NCBI RefSeq assembly: GCF_014202995.1
Contig: NZ_JACHIA010000008.1
Location: 1 to 64,000, forward strand
Direction of reading: 5' to 3'
From: Longimicrobium terrae
GTDB taxonomy: Bacteria; Gemmatimonadota; Gemmatimonadetes; Longimicrobiales; Longimicrobiaceae
DNA length: 64,000 nucleotides
A program made the position numbers and the translations under genes. Positions 53,926-63,272 of the stretch are shown here, one piece after another. The notes under the pieces were generated by a model. That model made no database searches and was not told where the DNA came from. It saw only the letters and a program-made list of their open reading frames with translations. How positions within the stretch are numbered: the first letter of the stretch is position 1; each line of letters opens with the position of its first letter.

Positions 53926-55263
53926 TTACCTCGCGCCCGCGCGGGGCGTGGTCAGGCGAACGCGCATCTGCTCGGAGCGGCGGCGCGCCACTTCACGGGC
54001 GTGGATGCGCTTGTCTTCCATGGCGCCGGTGCCGCCCAGCGTGTGGCCCCGGTCCATCAGCCAGAGCACGGCGGCCAGCATGATCCCGTTCACCACCGTC
54101 AGCACCAGGGCGTAGGTGGGAAAGATCCCCAGGAACTTGTCCTCGAACCGCACGCCGTAGCTGTCCAGCCCCAGCACAGTCGCGGCGGTGATCACGACGG
54201 CCACCAGCGCGGCGGGAAGCATGATCTTCCATCCCAGGTCCATCACCTGGTCGTAGCGGAACCGCGGAACGGTCCACCGCACCAGCATGAAGATCAGGAT
54301 GAACAGGAAGGTCTTGAGGGCGAACGCACCGAACGTAAGCAGCGTGATGCTCCAGTGCGGCGTGGCGCCGACCCACTGCCCGGCCGCGTTGTAGCCCAGC
54401 ATGTCGTCAAAGCTCCCCGGCACGTCCCACCCGCCCAGGAACAGCGTGGCCATGAGCGCCGACACCGTAAGCACGTGCGAGTATTCGCTGATGAAGAACA
54501 TGGAGAACTTCATCGCGCTGTACTCGGTGTGGTAGCCGGTCACCAGCTCCGACTCCGCTTCGGGAAGGTCGAACGGCAGGCGGTTGGTTTCCGCGAAGCT
54601 CGAGATCCAGAAGAAGAAAAAGGAGACCGACAGCGGCAGCGCGAACCACATGTTCATCCGCTGCTGCGTGTAGATGACCTCCGTCAGCGTCACGTTGCCG
54701 ACGAGGAAGAACACCGACATCAGCGAAAGGCCCAGCGCGATCTCGTAGCTGATCATCTGCGCGCCCGCGCGCAGGCCGCCCAGCAGCGCGTACTTGTTGC
54801 TGCTGGCCCAGCCCGCCATCACGATCCCGTACACGCCCAGCGAGCTGAACGCCATCAGGAACAGCACGCCCACGGGAAGGTCGGCAATCACCATCGGCAC
54901 CACCGTCCCGAAGATCGGCAGCGGCGCGGCGAAGGGGATCACCGCAAAGGTGATCATCGCCGGGATGATGGACAGCATGGGCGCCAGGGTGAAGAACACC
55001 CCGTTGGCCTCCGCCGGATTGGTTTCTTCCTTGAGGATGTTCTTGAGGCCGTCGGCCACCGGCTGGCCCAGGCCACCCGGGCCCACGCGGTTGGGACCCA
55101 GACGGTCCTGCATCCACGCGCTCACCTTGCGCTCCATGAGCGTGAGCATGGCCACGGTCACCAGCACCACCACGAAGACCAGCAGCACCTTGATGATGGA
55201 CGATACGGCGAACGCCATGTCGCTCATCGGGGCAAGGCCCGCCAGAATGTGTCCTGCTTGCAT
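53926..55263 (-). CDS. nuoH: NADH-quinone oxidoreductase subunit H
   Basis: 445 residues, about eight or nine membrane helices; forms the quinone chamber. Seen: LTLMERKVSAWMQDRLGPNRVGPGGLGQPVADGLKNILKEE, the quinone-site loop SSFAETNRLPFDLPEAESELVTGYHTEYSAMKF, and a longer than usual C-terminal tail (about 50 residues after the last helix, basic). Follows nuoG across an AGTGCYC repeat. Confidence 0.97.
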   Translation of the reverse strand: MQAGHILAGLAPMSDMAFAVSSIIKVLLVFVVVLVTVAMLTLMERKVSAWMQDRLGPNRVGPGGLGQPVADGLKNILKEETNPAEANGVFFTLAPMLSIIPAMITFAVIPFAAPLPIFGTVVPMVIADLPVGVLFLMAFSSLGVYGIVMAGWASSNKYALLGGLRAGAQMISYEIALGLSLMSVFFLVGNVTLTEVIYTQQRMNMWFALPLSVSFFFFWISSFAETNRLPFDLPEAESELVTGYHTEYSAMKFSMFFISEYSHVLTVSALMATLFLGGWDVPGSFDDMLGYNAAGQWVGATPHWSITLLTFGAFALKTFLFILIFMLVRWTVPRFRYDQVMDLGWKIMLPAALVAVVITAATVLGLDSYGVRFEDKFLGIFPTYALVLTVVNGIMLAAVLWLMDRGHTLGGTGAMEDKRIHAREVARRRSEQMRVRLTTPRAGAR

Positions 55264-55294
55264 TCGCGTCCGGTCCGTGTGAACGGAAAAGGAT

Positions 55295-55369
55295 AAGTGC
55301 TCAGTCCCTGGTTCCGGGAACGTTTCGACGTCCCCGGCTTCCAGTCCTCCGTGCCCGGTCTGCGGGCAC
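55295..55369. repeat. AGTGCCC-type repeat, locus B (nuoG/nuoH gap)
   Basis: AAGTGCTCAGTCCCTGGTTCC at the left (first 20 nt from 55295) shares wording with locus D. GTGCCCGGTC...GCGGGCAC (55351-55369) makes a hairpin, and CGGGAACGTTTCG a partial arm. This is the most degenerate of the four loci. Confidence 0.55.
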
Positions 55370-55380
55370 GGTCTGCTGCG

Positions 55381-56994
55381 TCAGTCTCCCGTTTCCTGCA
55401 GCTCGCGCACGCCGGGGAGCACCGCGCCCTGCGCGCCCAGCTCCGCCCAGCTCAGCTGGCCGAACTCCGCCCGCACCGCGCCCAGCCCGGCGAACGCGTC
55501 GGCGGCCGTTCCCGGCGCGCCCGCTTCGCTGATGCCGGCCAGCAGCACGCCCAGAATCTGCCACGACGGGCGCGCCATTCCCGGCGCGCGCTGCGCGGGC
55601 CAGAAGCGCTGCACCCGGCGCTGGATGTTGGTGAACGTCCCTTCCATCTCCGCGAACGTGGTCGCCGGCAGGACGAAGTGGGCGTTGCGCGCCGCAGGGG
55701 CCAGGTGCTGCCCCACGTAGACGAACAGCGACGCGTTGGCGCCGAAGTCCGCCGGCGCGTCGGCCAGCTCGTCGCCCAGCACGAAAAGCACGCCCGTGTG
55801 CGCTGCCGCCTGCTCCAGCCCGCCCTTGCCGTCCGCCCCGCCCGTCCGCGCGAAGCCGAACAGCTCGGCGCCCACCACGTTGGCGGCGCGGTCGCGGCGA
55901 AGCGCCAGTTCCGGAAAGCCGGGAAGGATCACTTCCTCGCCCTGCTCGCAGCGGAACACGCCGTCACCGCCGCCCACCGCCTCCAGCACCCGGCGCAGCG
56001 CGCCGATCCCTTCATTCCCCTCGAACGGAGAGACGACCGCCCGGGCGCCGCCCGCAGCGCCGCGAAGCGCGTCGGCCAGCCGGGTGAGTGTGTCGGCCCA
56101 CGACATGGGAACGTGGCGTCCGCCGTCGCGCACCAGCGGCGCCTCGATGCGGTCCACGCGGTTCATCCACGAGTAGTTCAGCCGGCCGAAGTCGCACATC
56201 CAGTGCGCGTTCACTTCGGGGTTGGGGCGCGGCTTCAGGCGCATGACCTGGTTGTCGCGCGTTTCCAGGCGGACGTTGCACCCCATGCTGCAGTTGGGGC
56301 AGACCGACGGCGTGCGGTCCAGGTCCCAGGCGCGCGCCTTGTGCAGAAAGTCCTTGCTGACGAGCGCGCCCACCGGGCACAGGTCCACGATGTTGTCGGC
56401 CCAGATGTTCCCCGTCAGCCCTTCGTCGTAGAAGGTGTCGATGACCGTCCGGGAGCCGCGCTGCACCGTCGTGAGCCGTTCATCCTGCGCCACCTCGCGC
56501 ATGAAGCGCACGCAGCGGGTGCACATGACGCAGCGGTCGGCGTAGAACATCACGTCGCCGCCGAAGTCGTCGCGGCCCAGCACGCGCTTGGGCTCCTTGC
56601 TGCGGCCCATGGGCGGCCCCTCGGCCGACACGTAGTCCTGCAGCTTGCACTCGCCGGCCTGGTCGCAGACCGGGCAGTCCAGCGGGTGGTTCACCAGATA
56701 GAACTCGAGCACGCCCTCGCGGGCCTTGAGCGCGTTCTCGCTCTGGGTGTGCACCACCATGCCGTCCGCCACCGTGCCCACGCACGAGGCCACGAGCTTG
56801 GGCGACTTCTCCACCTCCACCAGGCACATGCGGCACTGGGCGGGGGCCGAAAGGCCGGGGTGGTAGCAGTAGTGGGAGATGCTCACGCCCGCCTGGGCGC
56901 ACGCATCCAGCAGCCGCGTGCCCTTGGGCACGGACAGGGTCATTCCGTCGATCGTGACGGAAACGTTCTCGGGCGTCGGAGTGGGTTCGGCCAT
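55381..56994 (-). CDS. nuoG: NADH-quinone oxidoreductase subunit G (short form)
   Basis: 537 residues. N-terminal ferredoxin-like domain with the 2Fe-2S ligands (SHYCYHPGLSAPAQCRMCLVEV, VASCVGT), the His-ligated/4Fe-4S region (DCPVCDQAGECKLQDYV, CVMCTRCVRFMREV) and CPNCSMGCNVRLETR. The molybdopterin-oxidoreductase-like part is much reduced: about 330 residues follow, against roughly 650 in E. coli (908 in total). The frame is intact with a clean stop, so this looks like a natural short form rather than a broken gene. Confidence 0.95.
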   Translation of the reverse strand: MAEPTPTPENVSVTIDGMTLSVPKGTRLLDACAQAGVSISHYCYHPGLSAPAQCRMCLVEVEKSPKLVASCVGTVADGMVVHTQSENALKAREGVLEFYLVNHPLDCPVCDQAGECKLQDYVSAEGPPMGRSKEPKRVLGRDDFGGDVMFYADRCVMCTRCVRFMREVAQDERLTTVQRGSRTVIDTFYDEGLTGNIWADNIVDLCPVGALVSKDFLHKARAWDLDRTPSVCPNCSMGCNVRLETRDNQVMRLKPRPNPEVNAHWMCDFGRLNYSWMNRVDRIEAPLVRDGGRHVPMSWADTLTRLADALRGAAGGARAVVSPFEGNEGIGALRRVLEAVGGGDGVFRCEQGEEVILPGFPELALRRDRAANVVGAELFGFARTGGADGKGGLEQAAAHTGVLFVLGDELADAPADFGANASLFVYVGQHLAPAARNAHFVLPATTFAEMEGTFTNIQRRVQRFWPAQRAPGMARPSWQILGVLLAGISEAGAPGTAADAFAGLGAVRAEFGQLSWAELGAQGAVLPGVRELQETGD

Positions 56995-57028
56995 CGCCGT
57001 TATCCCTCGTGGTCAGCGGTGGCCGGCA

Positions 57029-58327
57029 TCAGCGGACACCGGCCCCGGCGAGCTGCCCGGCCTGCATCAGCGCCAGGTAGTCGTCGCGGAACTTCTGGAT
57101 GGACGACACGATCGGCGCGGCCGCGGCGTCGGAAAGCACGCAGATCGTCTTGCCCGACATGTTGTCGGAGATCTGCAGCAGGGTATCGAGGTCCTCGGGG
57201 GCGCCGCGGCCCATCTCGATGCGGCGCAGGATCTTGCTGCTCCACGCCGTGCCTTCGCGGCAGGGCGTGCACTGCCCGCAGCTTTCGTGGGCGTAGAAGT
57301 CCACCATCCGCCGCACCTGCTTCACCACGTTCACGCCCTCGTCCATGACGATGACGGAGCCGCAGCCCAGCATGGTTCCCGCGGCGGCCATGGACTCGTA
57401 GTCCATGCCGATGTCCAGCTCGTCCGCCTTCAGAATGGGCACCGACGAGCCGCCGGGGATCACCGCCTTGACCGGCTTGCCGGTGGGGGTTCCGCCGCAG
57501 ACGTCGTAGATGAACTCCTTGAAGTTGAAGCCCAGCGGCATCTCGTAGTTGCCGGGGCGCTTCACGTGGCCGCTGACGCAGAACAGCTTGGTGCCCACCG
57601 ACTTCTCGGTGCCGTACTGCTTGTACCACTCGGCGCCGTTCAGCACCACCTGCGCGGCGGCGATCAGCGACTCCACGTTGTTCACCGCCGTGGGGTAGCG
57701 GAACGCGCCCGCGATGGCGGGGAACGGGGGCTTCACGCGCGGCTCTCCGCGGCGGCCCTCCAGCGAGTTCAGCAGCCCGGTTTCTTCACCGCAGATGTAG
57801 GCGCCCGCGCCGATGTGCAGCGTCAGGTCCAGGTCGATGCCGGACCCGAAGATGTTCCTGCCGATGTAGCCGGCCGCGTACGCTTCTTCGATGGCGCGCG
57901 CCATGATCTGCGCCGCCTCGAAGAACTCGCCGCGGATGTAGATGTAGGCGTGCTCGGCGTGGATGGCGTGCGCGCCGATCAGGCACCCCTCGATGAGCGC
58001 GTGCGGCGTCCACCGCATCAGCTCGCGGTCCTTGAACGTCCCCGGCTCGCTCTCGTCGGCGTTGCACACGAGAAAGTGCGGCTTGCCCGGCTCCTTCTTG
58101 GGCATGAAGCTCCACTTCATCCCCGTGGGGAAGCCGGCGCCGCCGCGGCCGCGCAGCCCCGAGTTCTTGACCTCGGTGACGATGTCGGCGGGGCTCATGC
58201 CCAGCGCCTTGCGCAACGCCTGGTAGCCGCCGCGCTCCACCCAGCCCTGGAGCGTCCGGGCTTCCGGCTCGCCGAAGTGCTTCGACAGAAGCTGCACCTC
58301 GGACGGGTGCCTGTAGGGATATGCCAT
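57029..58327 (-). CDS. nuoF: NADH-quinone oxidoreductase subunit F
   Basis: 432 residues. NADH-binding, FMN-carrying subunit. GLRGRGGAGFPTGMKWSFMP (NADH/FMN site), ICGEETGLLNSLEGRRGEPR, and the 4Fe-4S site ESCGQCTPCREGT with a later Cys. ATG at 58327 is chosen; frame upstream runs through the repeat at locus C. No clear Shine-Dalgarno. Confidence 0.97.
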   Translation of the reverse strand: MAYPYRHPSEVQLLSKHFGEPEARTLQGWVERGGYQALRKALGMSPADIVTEVKNSGLRGRGGAGFPTGMKWSFMPKKEPGKPHFLVCNADESEPGTFKDRELMRWTPHALIEGCLIGAHAIHAEHAYIYIRGEFFEAAQIMARAIEEAYAAGYIGRNIFGSGIDLDLTLHIGAGAYICGEETGLLNSLEGRRGEPRVKPPFPAIAGAFRYPTAVNNVESLIAAAQVVLNGAEWYKQYGTEKSVGTKLFCVSGHVKRPGNYEMPLGFNFKEFIYDVCGGTPTGKPVKAVIPGGSSVPILKADELDIGMDYESMAAAGTMLGCGSVIVMDEGVNVVKQVRRMVDFYAHESCGQCTPCREGTAWSSKILRRIEMGRGAPEDLDTLLQISDNMSGKTICVLSDAAAAPIVSSIQKFRDDYLALMQAGQLAGAGVR

Positions 58328-58336
58328 ATCGAAAGA

Positions 58337-58424
58337 AAGTGCCCAGTGCTCAGTGCCCAAGTGCCCGGTCCCAGTTCGAGTGTCCGCGCCCCTCTGGGCA
58401 CCGGGCACTCGGAACTGGGCACTG
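58337..58424. repeat. AGTGCCC heptad palindrome, locus C (nuoE/nuoF gap)
   Basis: Left arm: AGTGCCC, AGTGCTC, AGTGCCC, AAGTGCCC units from 58338. Right arm: CTGGGCACCGGGCACTCGG and CTGGGCACTG to 58424. The arms are complementary over several units, so the transcript could fold into one long hairpin between nuoE and nuoF. Confidence 0.75.
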
Positions 58425-58429
58425 CCGTT

Positions 58430-59119
58430 CTACACCAGCCGTTCCAGGATCGCGGGGACGTTTTCCGGCCGCACGTTCTCAAAGTACCGCTCGTTGATCT
58501 GCACCGCCGTGGGGAACCCGCAGGCGCCCAGGCACTCCACCTCGATCACCGTCCACAGCCCGTTGGCGCTCACCTCGCCCAGGTCCGTGCCCGTGTGCTT
58601 GAGGAAGCTTTCCAGCACGGCGTCGCCGCCGCACAGGTTGCACGAGATGTTGGTGCACACCTGGATCAGGTACTTCCCGACCGGGGCCAGGTTGTACATG
58701 GTGTAGAAGGTGGCCACGCCGCGCACGTACGCCGGCGGAAGCTGCAGCCGTTCGGCCACCTCGTCCTGCGTCTGCGGGCTCAGGTGGCCGCGCAGCTCGT
58801 GCGCCAGGTGCAGCGCGGGAAGCAGCGCCGCCTGCCGGTCCGGGTAGCGGCTCAGCACCTTCTCCAGCCGGTCCTCGTACGGGCCCACGAACAGGGGCGC
58901 GTCCGCACGGCTGGTCGCCACCTGGTACGGCAGGGTGCCGGCAACGGAGGCATGGCCTCCGTCGGCGGGGCGCTGGCCCACGTACGCGCTTCCGCGCACG
59001 TCGGCCTCGGACAGGGTGGCGAACTCGCCCGTGTCGCCGGCAAACCCGGGCACCTGCTTCGCCTCGGGCCACGACGTCGGGTCGTACTCGCTGCCGGAGC
59101 GGATCGGCTCGGCGCTCAT
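58430..59119 (-). CDS. nuoE: NADH-quinone oxidoreductase subunit E with N-terminal extension
   Basis: 229 residues, about 60 longer than E. coli NuoE (166). The thioredoxin-like core has the 2Fe-2S ligands CTNISCNLCGG and ECLGACGFPTAVQINE, and the helical region YPDRQAALLPALHLAHELRGHLS. The extra N-terminus (about 1-70) is acidic and low in structure. ATGA overlap with the nuoD stop. Confidence 0.95.
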   Translation of the reverse strand: MSAEPIRSGSEYDPTSWPEAKQVPGFAGDTGEFATLSEADVRGSAYVGQRPADGGHASVAGTLPYQVATSRADAPLFVGPYEDRLEKVLSRYPDRQAALLPALHLAHELRGHLSPQTQDEVAERLQLPPAYVRGVATFYTMYNLAPVGKYLIQVCTNISCNLCGGDAVLESFLKHTGTDLGEVSANGLWTVIEVECLGACGFPTAVQINERYFENVRPENVPAILERLV

Positions 59120-60405
59120 CGGTCGATCTCCCCCAGCACGATGTCGAGCGACGCGTTCACCGCGATCACGTCGGAGAGCAGCGCCCCCTCGATCATGTGC
59201 GGCAGCGCGGCGATGTTGATGAAGCTGGGCCCGCGCACGCGCCAGCGGACCGGCTTGCTGCCTCCGTCGGAAACCACGTACATCCCCAGCTCGCCCTTGG
59301 ACGACTCCACCGAGAACCACGACTCGCCCACCGGGGCGCGAACGCCCTCCATCACCACCTTGAAGTGGTGGATCATGGACTCCATGTCGTTCATCGCCGC
59401 CGTCTTGGTCGGCAGAATGACGCGGGGGTCGTCCACGTTGATGGGCCCGCCCGGAAGGCGCTGGATGGCCTGGCGGAGGATGCGCACGCTCTGCCGCATC
59501 TCTTCCATGCGGCACAGGTAGCGGTCGTAGATGTCGCCGTGCTCGCCGACGGGCACGTCGAAGTCGTACGTCTCGTAGTCGTAGTACGGACGGTCGCGGC
59601 GCACGTCGTAGCTGACGCCCGATGCGCGCAGGTTGGGGCCCGACAGGCCGAAGTTGACCGCGTCCTCGCCGCTGATGCCGCCCACGTCCTGCGTGCGCCC
59701 GATCCAGATGGCGTTGTTGGTGAGCAGCGTGTCGACCTCGTCCAGCACCGGCAGAAAGCCGGTAAGGAACTGGTCCAGCTGCTCCACCCACCCCGCCGGC
59801 AGGTCGGCCATCATCCCGCCGATGCGCGTGCTGCTGGTGGTGATGCGCGCGCCGGTCAGGTTCTCGTGCAGGTCGTAGATCTTTTCGCGCTGCTGGAACG
59901 TGTACAGAAAGACCGTGAAGGCGCCCAGGTCGATTCCCGTGGTTCCCAGCCAGAGCAGGTGGCTGAAGATGCGGTCCAGCTCCATGCACATCACCCGCAC
60001 CACCTTGCAGCGCTCGGTGACGGTGATGCCCATCATCTTTTCCACCGCCATGGCGTAAGCGCAGTTGTAGATCAGCGGCGCCAGGTAGTCCATGCGGTCG
60101 GTGAGCGGAACGATCTGGTTCCAGTCACGGTACTCGCCCAGCTTCTCGAACGACGAGTGCAGGTAGCCGATGTGCGGAATGCAGCGGACGACGGTTTCGC
60201 CGTCCAGCTCCAGCACCAGGCGCAGCACGCCGTGGGTGGCCGGGTGCTGCGGGCCGATGTTGATGAGCATGTGCTCGCCCGACACGTCCTCGTGCACTTC
60301 GCGGGCTTCGCCCTGCACGGGAACGATGGGCGCGTGCACCAGGCTTCCCCCGGCGGAAAGCTCGGGGTTGCGGGTGACGTTGTAGACGACTCTGCGCAGC
60401 GCCAT
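59116..60405 (-). CDS. nuoD: NADH-quinone oxidoreductase subunit D
   Basis: 429 residues. Quinone-site subunit related to hydrogenase large subunits: INIGPQHPATHGVLRLVLELDGE with the key His pair, HIGYLHSSFEKLGEYRDW, and the C-terminal DIVLGEIDR. Shares a base with the nuoC stop at 60405 and overlaps nuoE by ATGA. Confidence 0.97.
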   Translation of the reverse strand: MALRRVVYNVTRNPELSAGGSLVHAPIVPVQGEAREVHEDVSGEHMLINIGPQHPATHGVLRLVLELDGETVVRCIPHIGYLHSSFEKLGEYRDWNQIVPLTDRMDYLAPLIYNCAYAMAVEKMMGITVTERCKVVRVMCMELDRIFSHLLWLGTTGIDLGAFTVFLYTFQQREKIYDLHENLTGARITTSSTRIGGMMADLPAGWVEQLDQFLTGFLPVLDEVDTLLTNNAIWIGRTQDVGGISGEDAVNFGLSGPNLRASGVSYDVRRDRPYYDYETYDFDVPVGEHGDIYDRYLCRMEEMRQSVRILRQAIQRLPGGPINVDDPRVILPTKTAAMNDMESMIHHFKVVMEGVRAPVGESWFSVESSKGELGMYVVSDGGSKPVRWRVRGPSFINIAALPHMIEGALLSDVIAVNASLDIVLGEIDR

Positions 60406-61118
60406 CAGCCCGCTCCTCCCATGCCGCCGAACTGGCTCTGGTCCGGCACGTCGGCGTTGAACGGGTCCGGCATGGTCTGGCCCAGGGCGTGAGCCATTTC
60501 CAGCTCCTGCGGCGAGTAGTGGTCCTCGGTCTTCATCGACAGCGCGCGGCGGGTCTGCTCGGCGCGGCTGAAGCGGCCGCGCAGGGGAAAGTCCTTCCGC
60601 AGCGGGTGCCCTTCGGCGTAGTTGTACGGCATGAGGATGCGGCGCAGGTCCGGGTGCCCCCGGAACACGACGCCGAACATGTCGTACACCTCGCGCTCAA
60701 GCCAGTCGGCCGCGCGCCACAGGAAGTACACGGTCTCGATCTCCAGCCCGTCCAGCGGAAGCTCCACCTTGACGCGCAGGTTGAGCTTGGCGGGAATGGA
60801 CCAGAGCTGGTAGACGACCTGGATGGACCGTCCGCCGCCGTAGTCCACGGCCGTCAGGTCCTGCAGAAAGTCGTACCGCCCCGTGTCGCGCAGCCAGGTC
60901 AGGATCTCCAGGCTGCGCTCCGCGGGGACGTACACGATGTGCTCGTCGCCGGCCACCAGCTCGTGCCGCAGCACCGCCTCGCCGAACTCCTGGCAGAGCG
61001 CGTCGACGGTGGGGTGCGGCGGCAGGTCGCCCGCCTGGGGCGGCGCGCCGGGGGCCTCGGACTCGGAGGGACGCGGGCCCTGGTCCAGCCCCTCGAGTCC
61101 CTTCTTGAAGTCGGTCAT
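60405..61118 (-). CDS. nuoC: NADH-quinone oxidoreductase subunit C
   Basis: 237 residues. YDFLQDLTAVDYGGG and EREVYDMFGVVFRGHPDLRRILMPYNYAEGHPLRKDFPL are the family signatures. N- and C-terminal extensions beyond the core are Pro/Gly-rich. ATG at 61118 is used; upstream frame enters repeat locus D. No strong ribosome-binding site. Confidence 0.96.
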   Translation of the reverse strand: MTDFKKGLEGLDQGPRPSESEAPGAPPQAGDLPPHPTVDALCQEFGEAVLRHELVAGDEHIVYVPAERSLEILTWLRDTGRYDFLQDLTAVDYGGGRSIQVVYQLWSIPAKLNLRVKVELPLDGLEIETVYFLWRAADWLEREVYDMFGVVFRGHPDLRRILMPYNYAEGHPLRKDFPLRGRFSRAEQTRRALSMKTEDHYSPQELEMAHALGQTMPDPFNADVPDQSQFGGMGGAG

Positions 61119-61129
61119 GTCAGGAGAAG

Positions 61130-61200
61130 AAGTGCCCAGTGCTTGGTTCCCAGTGCCCAGTCCGGGTCTCGACGGACCGGGCACTGGGAACTGGGCACTT
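61130..61200. repeat. AGTGCCC heptad palindrome, locus D (nuoB/nuoC gap)
   Basis: Best-preserved copy. On the minus strand AGTGCCC, AGTTCCC, AGTGCCC and GGTCCG are followed by a short loop and then CGGACT, GGGCACT, GGGAACC, AAGCACT, GGGCACT: two arms of nearly 30 nt that pair almost throughout. It fills the 90-nt gap between nuoB and nuoC. Confidence 0.85.
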
Positions 61201-61208
61201 TCCGTTCG

Positions 61209-61967
61209 TCACGGCAGCCGGTCCGAAACGCGGACCACCGCGCCGGTGCTGACCAGCCCGCTGCTGCGGTTCTGGTTGGTGCTGTTGCCAAAGGGCAGCG
61301 TCACCCGGTCCAGCACCTCGCGCGGCAGGTAGCTGCCGGTTTCGGGAAGCTGGTCCACCGCGTTCCACTCGTCGTCGCTGGTGGCGGCGCTGTTCCGGAT
61401 CTTTTCCTGGATCAGCAGAATGCCGTACATCAGCGCCTCGGGGCGCGGCGGGCAGCCGGGAACGTACACGTCCACGGGGATGATGGTGTCGATCCCCTGC
61501 ACCATGCTGTACACGTCGAACACGCCGCCCGTGCTGGCGCAGGCGCCCATGCTGATGGCCCACTTGGGGCTGGGCATCTGCTCCCAGATGCGCTTGAGCA
61601 CGGGAGCCATCTTGTAGCTCACCCGGCCGGCGCAGATCAGCAGGTCCGCCTGGCGCGGGCTGAAGCTCATGCGCTCCATGCCGAAGCGGGCCAGGTCGAA
61701 CCGCGTGGCGGCGGTGGCCATCATCTCGATGGCGCAGCACGCCGTGCCGAACGGCATGGGCCACAGCGAGTTGATGCGGGCCCAGTTCACGACGGCGTCG
61801 AGCCGGGTGGTCATGAACCCCGGCTGGCCGTCAAAGATGTTGGACTGCTGCAGGGTCGCCGGCTGTACGCTGCCGGGAAGGCCCTGATGAACGGCAAGGC
61901 CCTCCGCGTTCCGCGGCTGGCCTTCCGTGGGATCCATGCTGCCGGAGGGGGCGTCGTTCAGTCCCAT
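61209..61967 (-). CDS. nuoB: NADH-quinone oxidoreductase subunit B
   Basis: 252 residues. Carries cluster N2: [12 protein letters not shown] with adjacent Cys, [10 protein letters not shown] and [12 protein letters not shown]. An N-terminal extension of about 45 residues and a C-terminal tail lengthen it relative to E. coli NuoB. AAGGAG lies 8 nt before the ATG, which overlaps nuoA by 10 nt. Confidence 0.97.
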   Translation of the reverse strand: MGLNDAPSGSMDPTEGQPRNAEGLAVHQGLPGSVQPATLQQSNIFDGQPGFMTTRLDAVVNWARINSLWPMPFGTACCAIEMMATAATRFDLARFGMERMSFSPRQADLLICAGRVSYKMAPVLKRIWEQMPSPKWAISMGACASTGGVFDVYSMVQGIDTIIPVDVYVPGCPPRPEALMYGILLIQEKIRNSAATSDDEWNAVDQLPETGSYLPREVLDRVTLPFGNSTNQNRSSGLVSTGAVVRVSDRLP

Positions 61968-62314
61968 TCCAGCGCTCCTTTCTTCCATTCGTAGACGAGG
62001 CCCACGGTGAGGATGAAGATGAAGATCATCGCCACCGCGAAGCCGTGCCAGCCCAGCGCGCGCATGCTCACCGCCCAGGGCAGCAGGAACACGGTCTCCA
62101 CGTCGAACACGATGAACAGGATCGCGACCACGTAGAACTTGACCGAAAAGCGCTCGCGGGTGCCGCCGAGCGGATTCATTCCGCTTTCGTACGGCGCCGA
62201 CTTGGCCTTGGTCGCCCTGCCCGGACTGAGCACCGACGACAGCACCACCATCCCCACCGCCTGCGCGACCGACAGGACCAGGAGAATCAGTACGGGAAGG
62301 TACGGGCGAAGCAT
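61958..62314 (-). CDS. nuoA: NADH-quinone oxidoreductase subunit A
   Basis: 118 residues, three membrane helices. [44 protein letters not shown] holds the conserved loop and acidic residues. ATG at 62314 gives the usual length; a GTG 45 nt upstream is less likely. First gene of the 14-gene complex I operon. Confidence 0.96.
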   Translation of the reverse strand: MLRPYLPVLILLVLSVAQAVGMVVLSSVLSPGRATKAKSAPYESGMNPLGGTRERFSVKFYVVAILFIVFDVETVFLLPWAVSMRALGWHGFAVAMIFIFILTVGLVYEWKKGALEWD

Positions 62315-62376
62315 GGCGTCGGGCCGGTCCTTGAAACAGGAGTTTGTGAAAAGCTTCACTTGCTGGGAGACGCGCC

Positions 62377-62405
62377 AAGATACTGCGCGCTTCCAGCCCG
62401 GTCAA
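62377..62405 (-). promoter_or_regulatory. nuo operon promoter
   Basis: On the minus strand TTGACC (62400-62405), 17 nt, TATCTT (62377-62382), about 63 nt upstream of the nuoA start. Good spacing and -10 match. Confidence 0.72.
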
Positions 62406-62455
62406 GCGAACGTCGCAAGCCCGGGCGGACGGGGACGGAGAGCGAAAAACGGGCC

Positions 62456-62484
62456 TTGCCGCCTCATGGGGGGCCGCGTAGGTT
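62456..62484 (+). promoter_or_regulatory. Possible dcd promoter, divergent from nuo
   Basis: TTGCCG (62456-62461), 17 nt, TAGGTT (62479-62484) on the plus strand, about 92 nt before the dcd start. It lies 50 nt from the nuo promoter, facing away. Confidence 0.5.
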
Positions 62485-62576
62485 GCCGCCTGTTCCCGTC
62501 CCTTCGGCCTGATCTGTTTACCCCGCCCGCGCGGGGCGGTTCAGGCGGTTTTCCCCGCCCCTTCACGTTCCGCACC

Positions 62577-63131
62577 ATGAGCATTCGGTCTGACCGGTGG
62601 ATCCGCGAGAAGGCCCGCGCGGGAATGATCGAGCCGTTCGAGGACGCGCAGGTGCGCGAGGGCACCATCAGCTACGGCCTGTCCAGCTACGGCTACGACA
62701 TGCGCGTGGCCGACGAGTTCAAGATTTTCACCAACGTCAACAACGCCATCGTCGATCCCAAGGCGTTCGACGACCGCAGCTTCGTGAACTTCAGCGGCGA
62801 CGTGTGCATCGTGCCGCCCAACTCGTTCGCGCTGGCCCGCTCGGTGGAGTACTTCCGCATCCCCCGCAACGTCATCACGCTCTGCGTCGGCAAATCGACG
62901 TACGCGCGATGCGGCATCATCACCAACGTCACCCCGTTCGAGCCGGAGTGGGAGGGGTTCGTGACGCTGGAAATCAGCAACACCACGCCGCTTCCCGCCC
63001 GCATCTACGCCAACGAGGGGATCGCGCAGGTGATTTTCTTCGAGGGCGACCCCGAGGGGCCCGAGGTGAGCTACAAGGACCGCAAGGGCAAGTACCAGGG
63101 CCAGGTGGGCGTCACCGTCCCCAGGCTGTAG
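62577..63131 (+). CDS. dcd: dCTP deaminase
   Basis: 184 residues, the family length. Converts dCTP to dUTP on the way to dTMP. Seen: [72 protein letters not shown] with the catalytic Glu, and [17 protein letters not shown] at 62577; no strong Shine-Dalgarno. Confidence 0.96.
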   Translation: MSIRSDRWIREKARAGMIEPFEDAQVREGTISYGLSSYGYDMRVADEFKIFTNVNNAIVDPKAFDDRSFVNFSGDVCIVPPNSFALARSVEYFRIPRNVITLCVGKSTYARCGIITNVTPFEPEWEGFVTLEISNTTPLPARIYANEGIAQVIFFEGDPEGPEVSYKDRKGKYQGQVGVTVPRL

Positions 63132-63208
63132 CCCGTCCCCAGCGGGGCTGGTTCGGTATCTGCACGGGGGCCGGGGCACGCGCATGGCGCGCCGCCCCCG
63201 CCCGCCGG

Positions 63209-63247
63209 AACCGCGCGGCCGCGGGTGCCCGGCTTCGCGGTTTTTTT
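63209..63247 (+). terminator. Terminator of dcd
   Basis: AACCGCG (63209-63215) pairs with CGCGGTT (63236-63242), with an inner GC-rich loop, and TTTTTTT follows. It lies about 80 nt after the dcd stop and argues against any start upstream of it for the next gene. Confidence 0.7.
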
Positions 63248-63272
63248 CATCGACCACACACACGATCCCCTG

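Noticed and set aside
63225-63272. Upstream start for the CheC-like gene
   Set aside because: The extra codons lie inside the dcd terminator and its T-run; the CheC core starts after the ATG at 63273.
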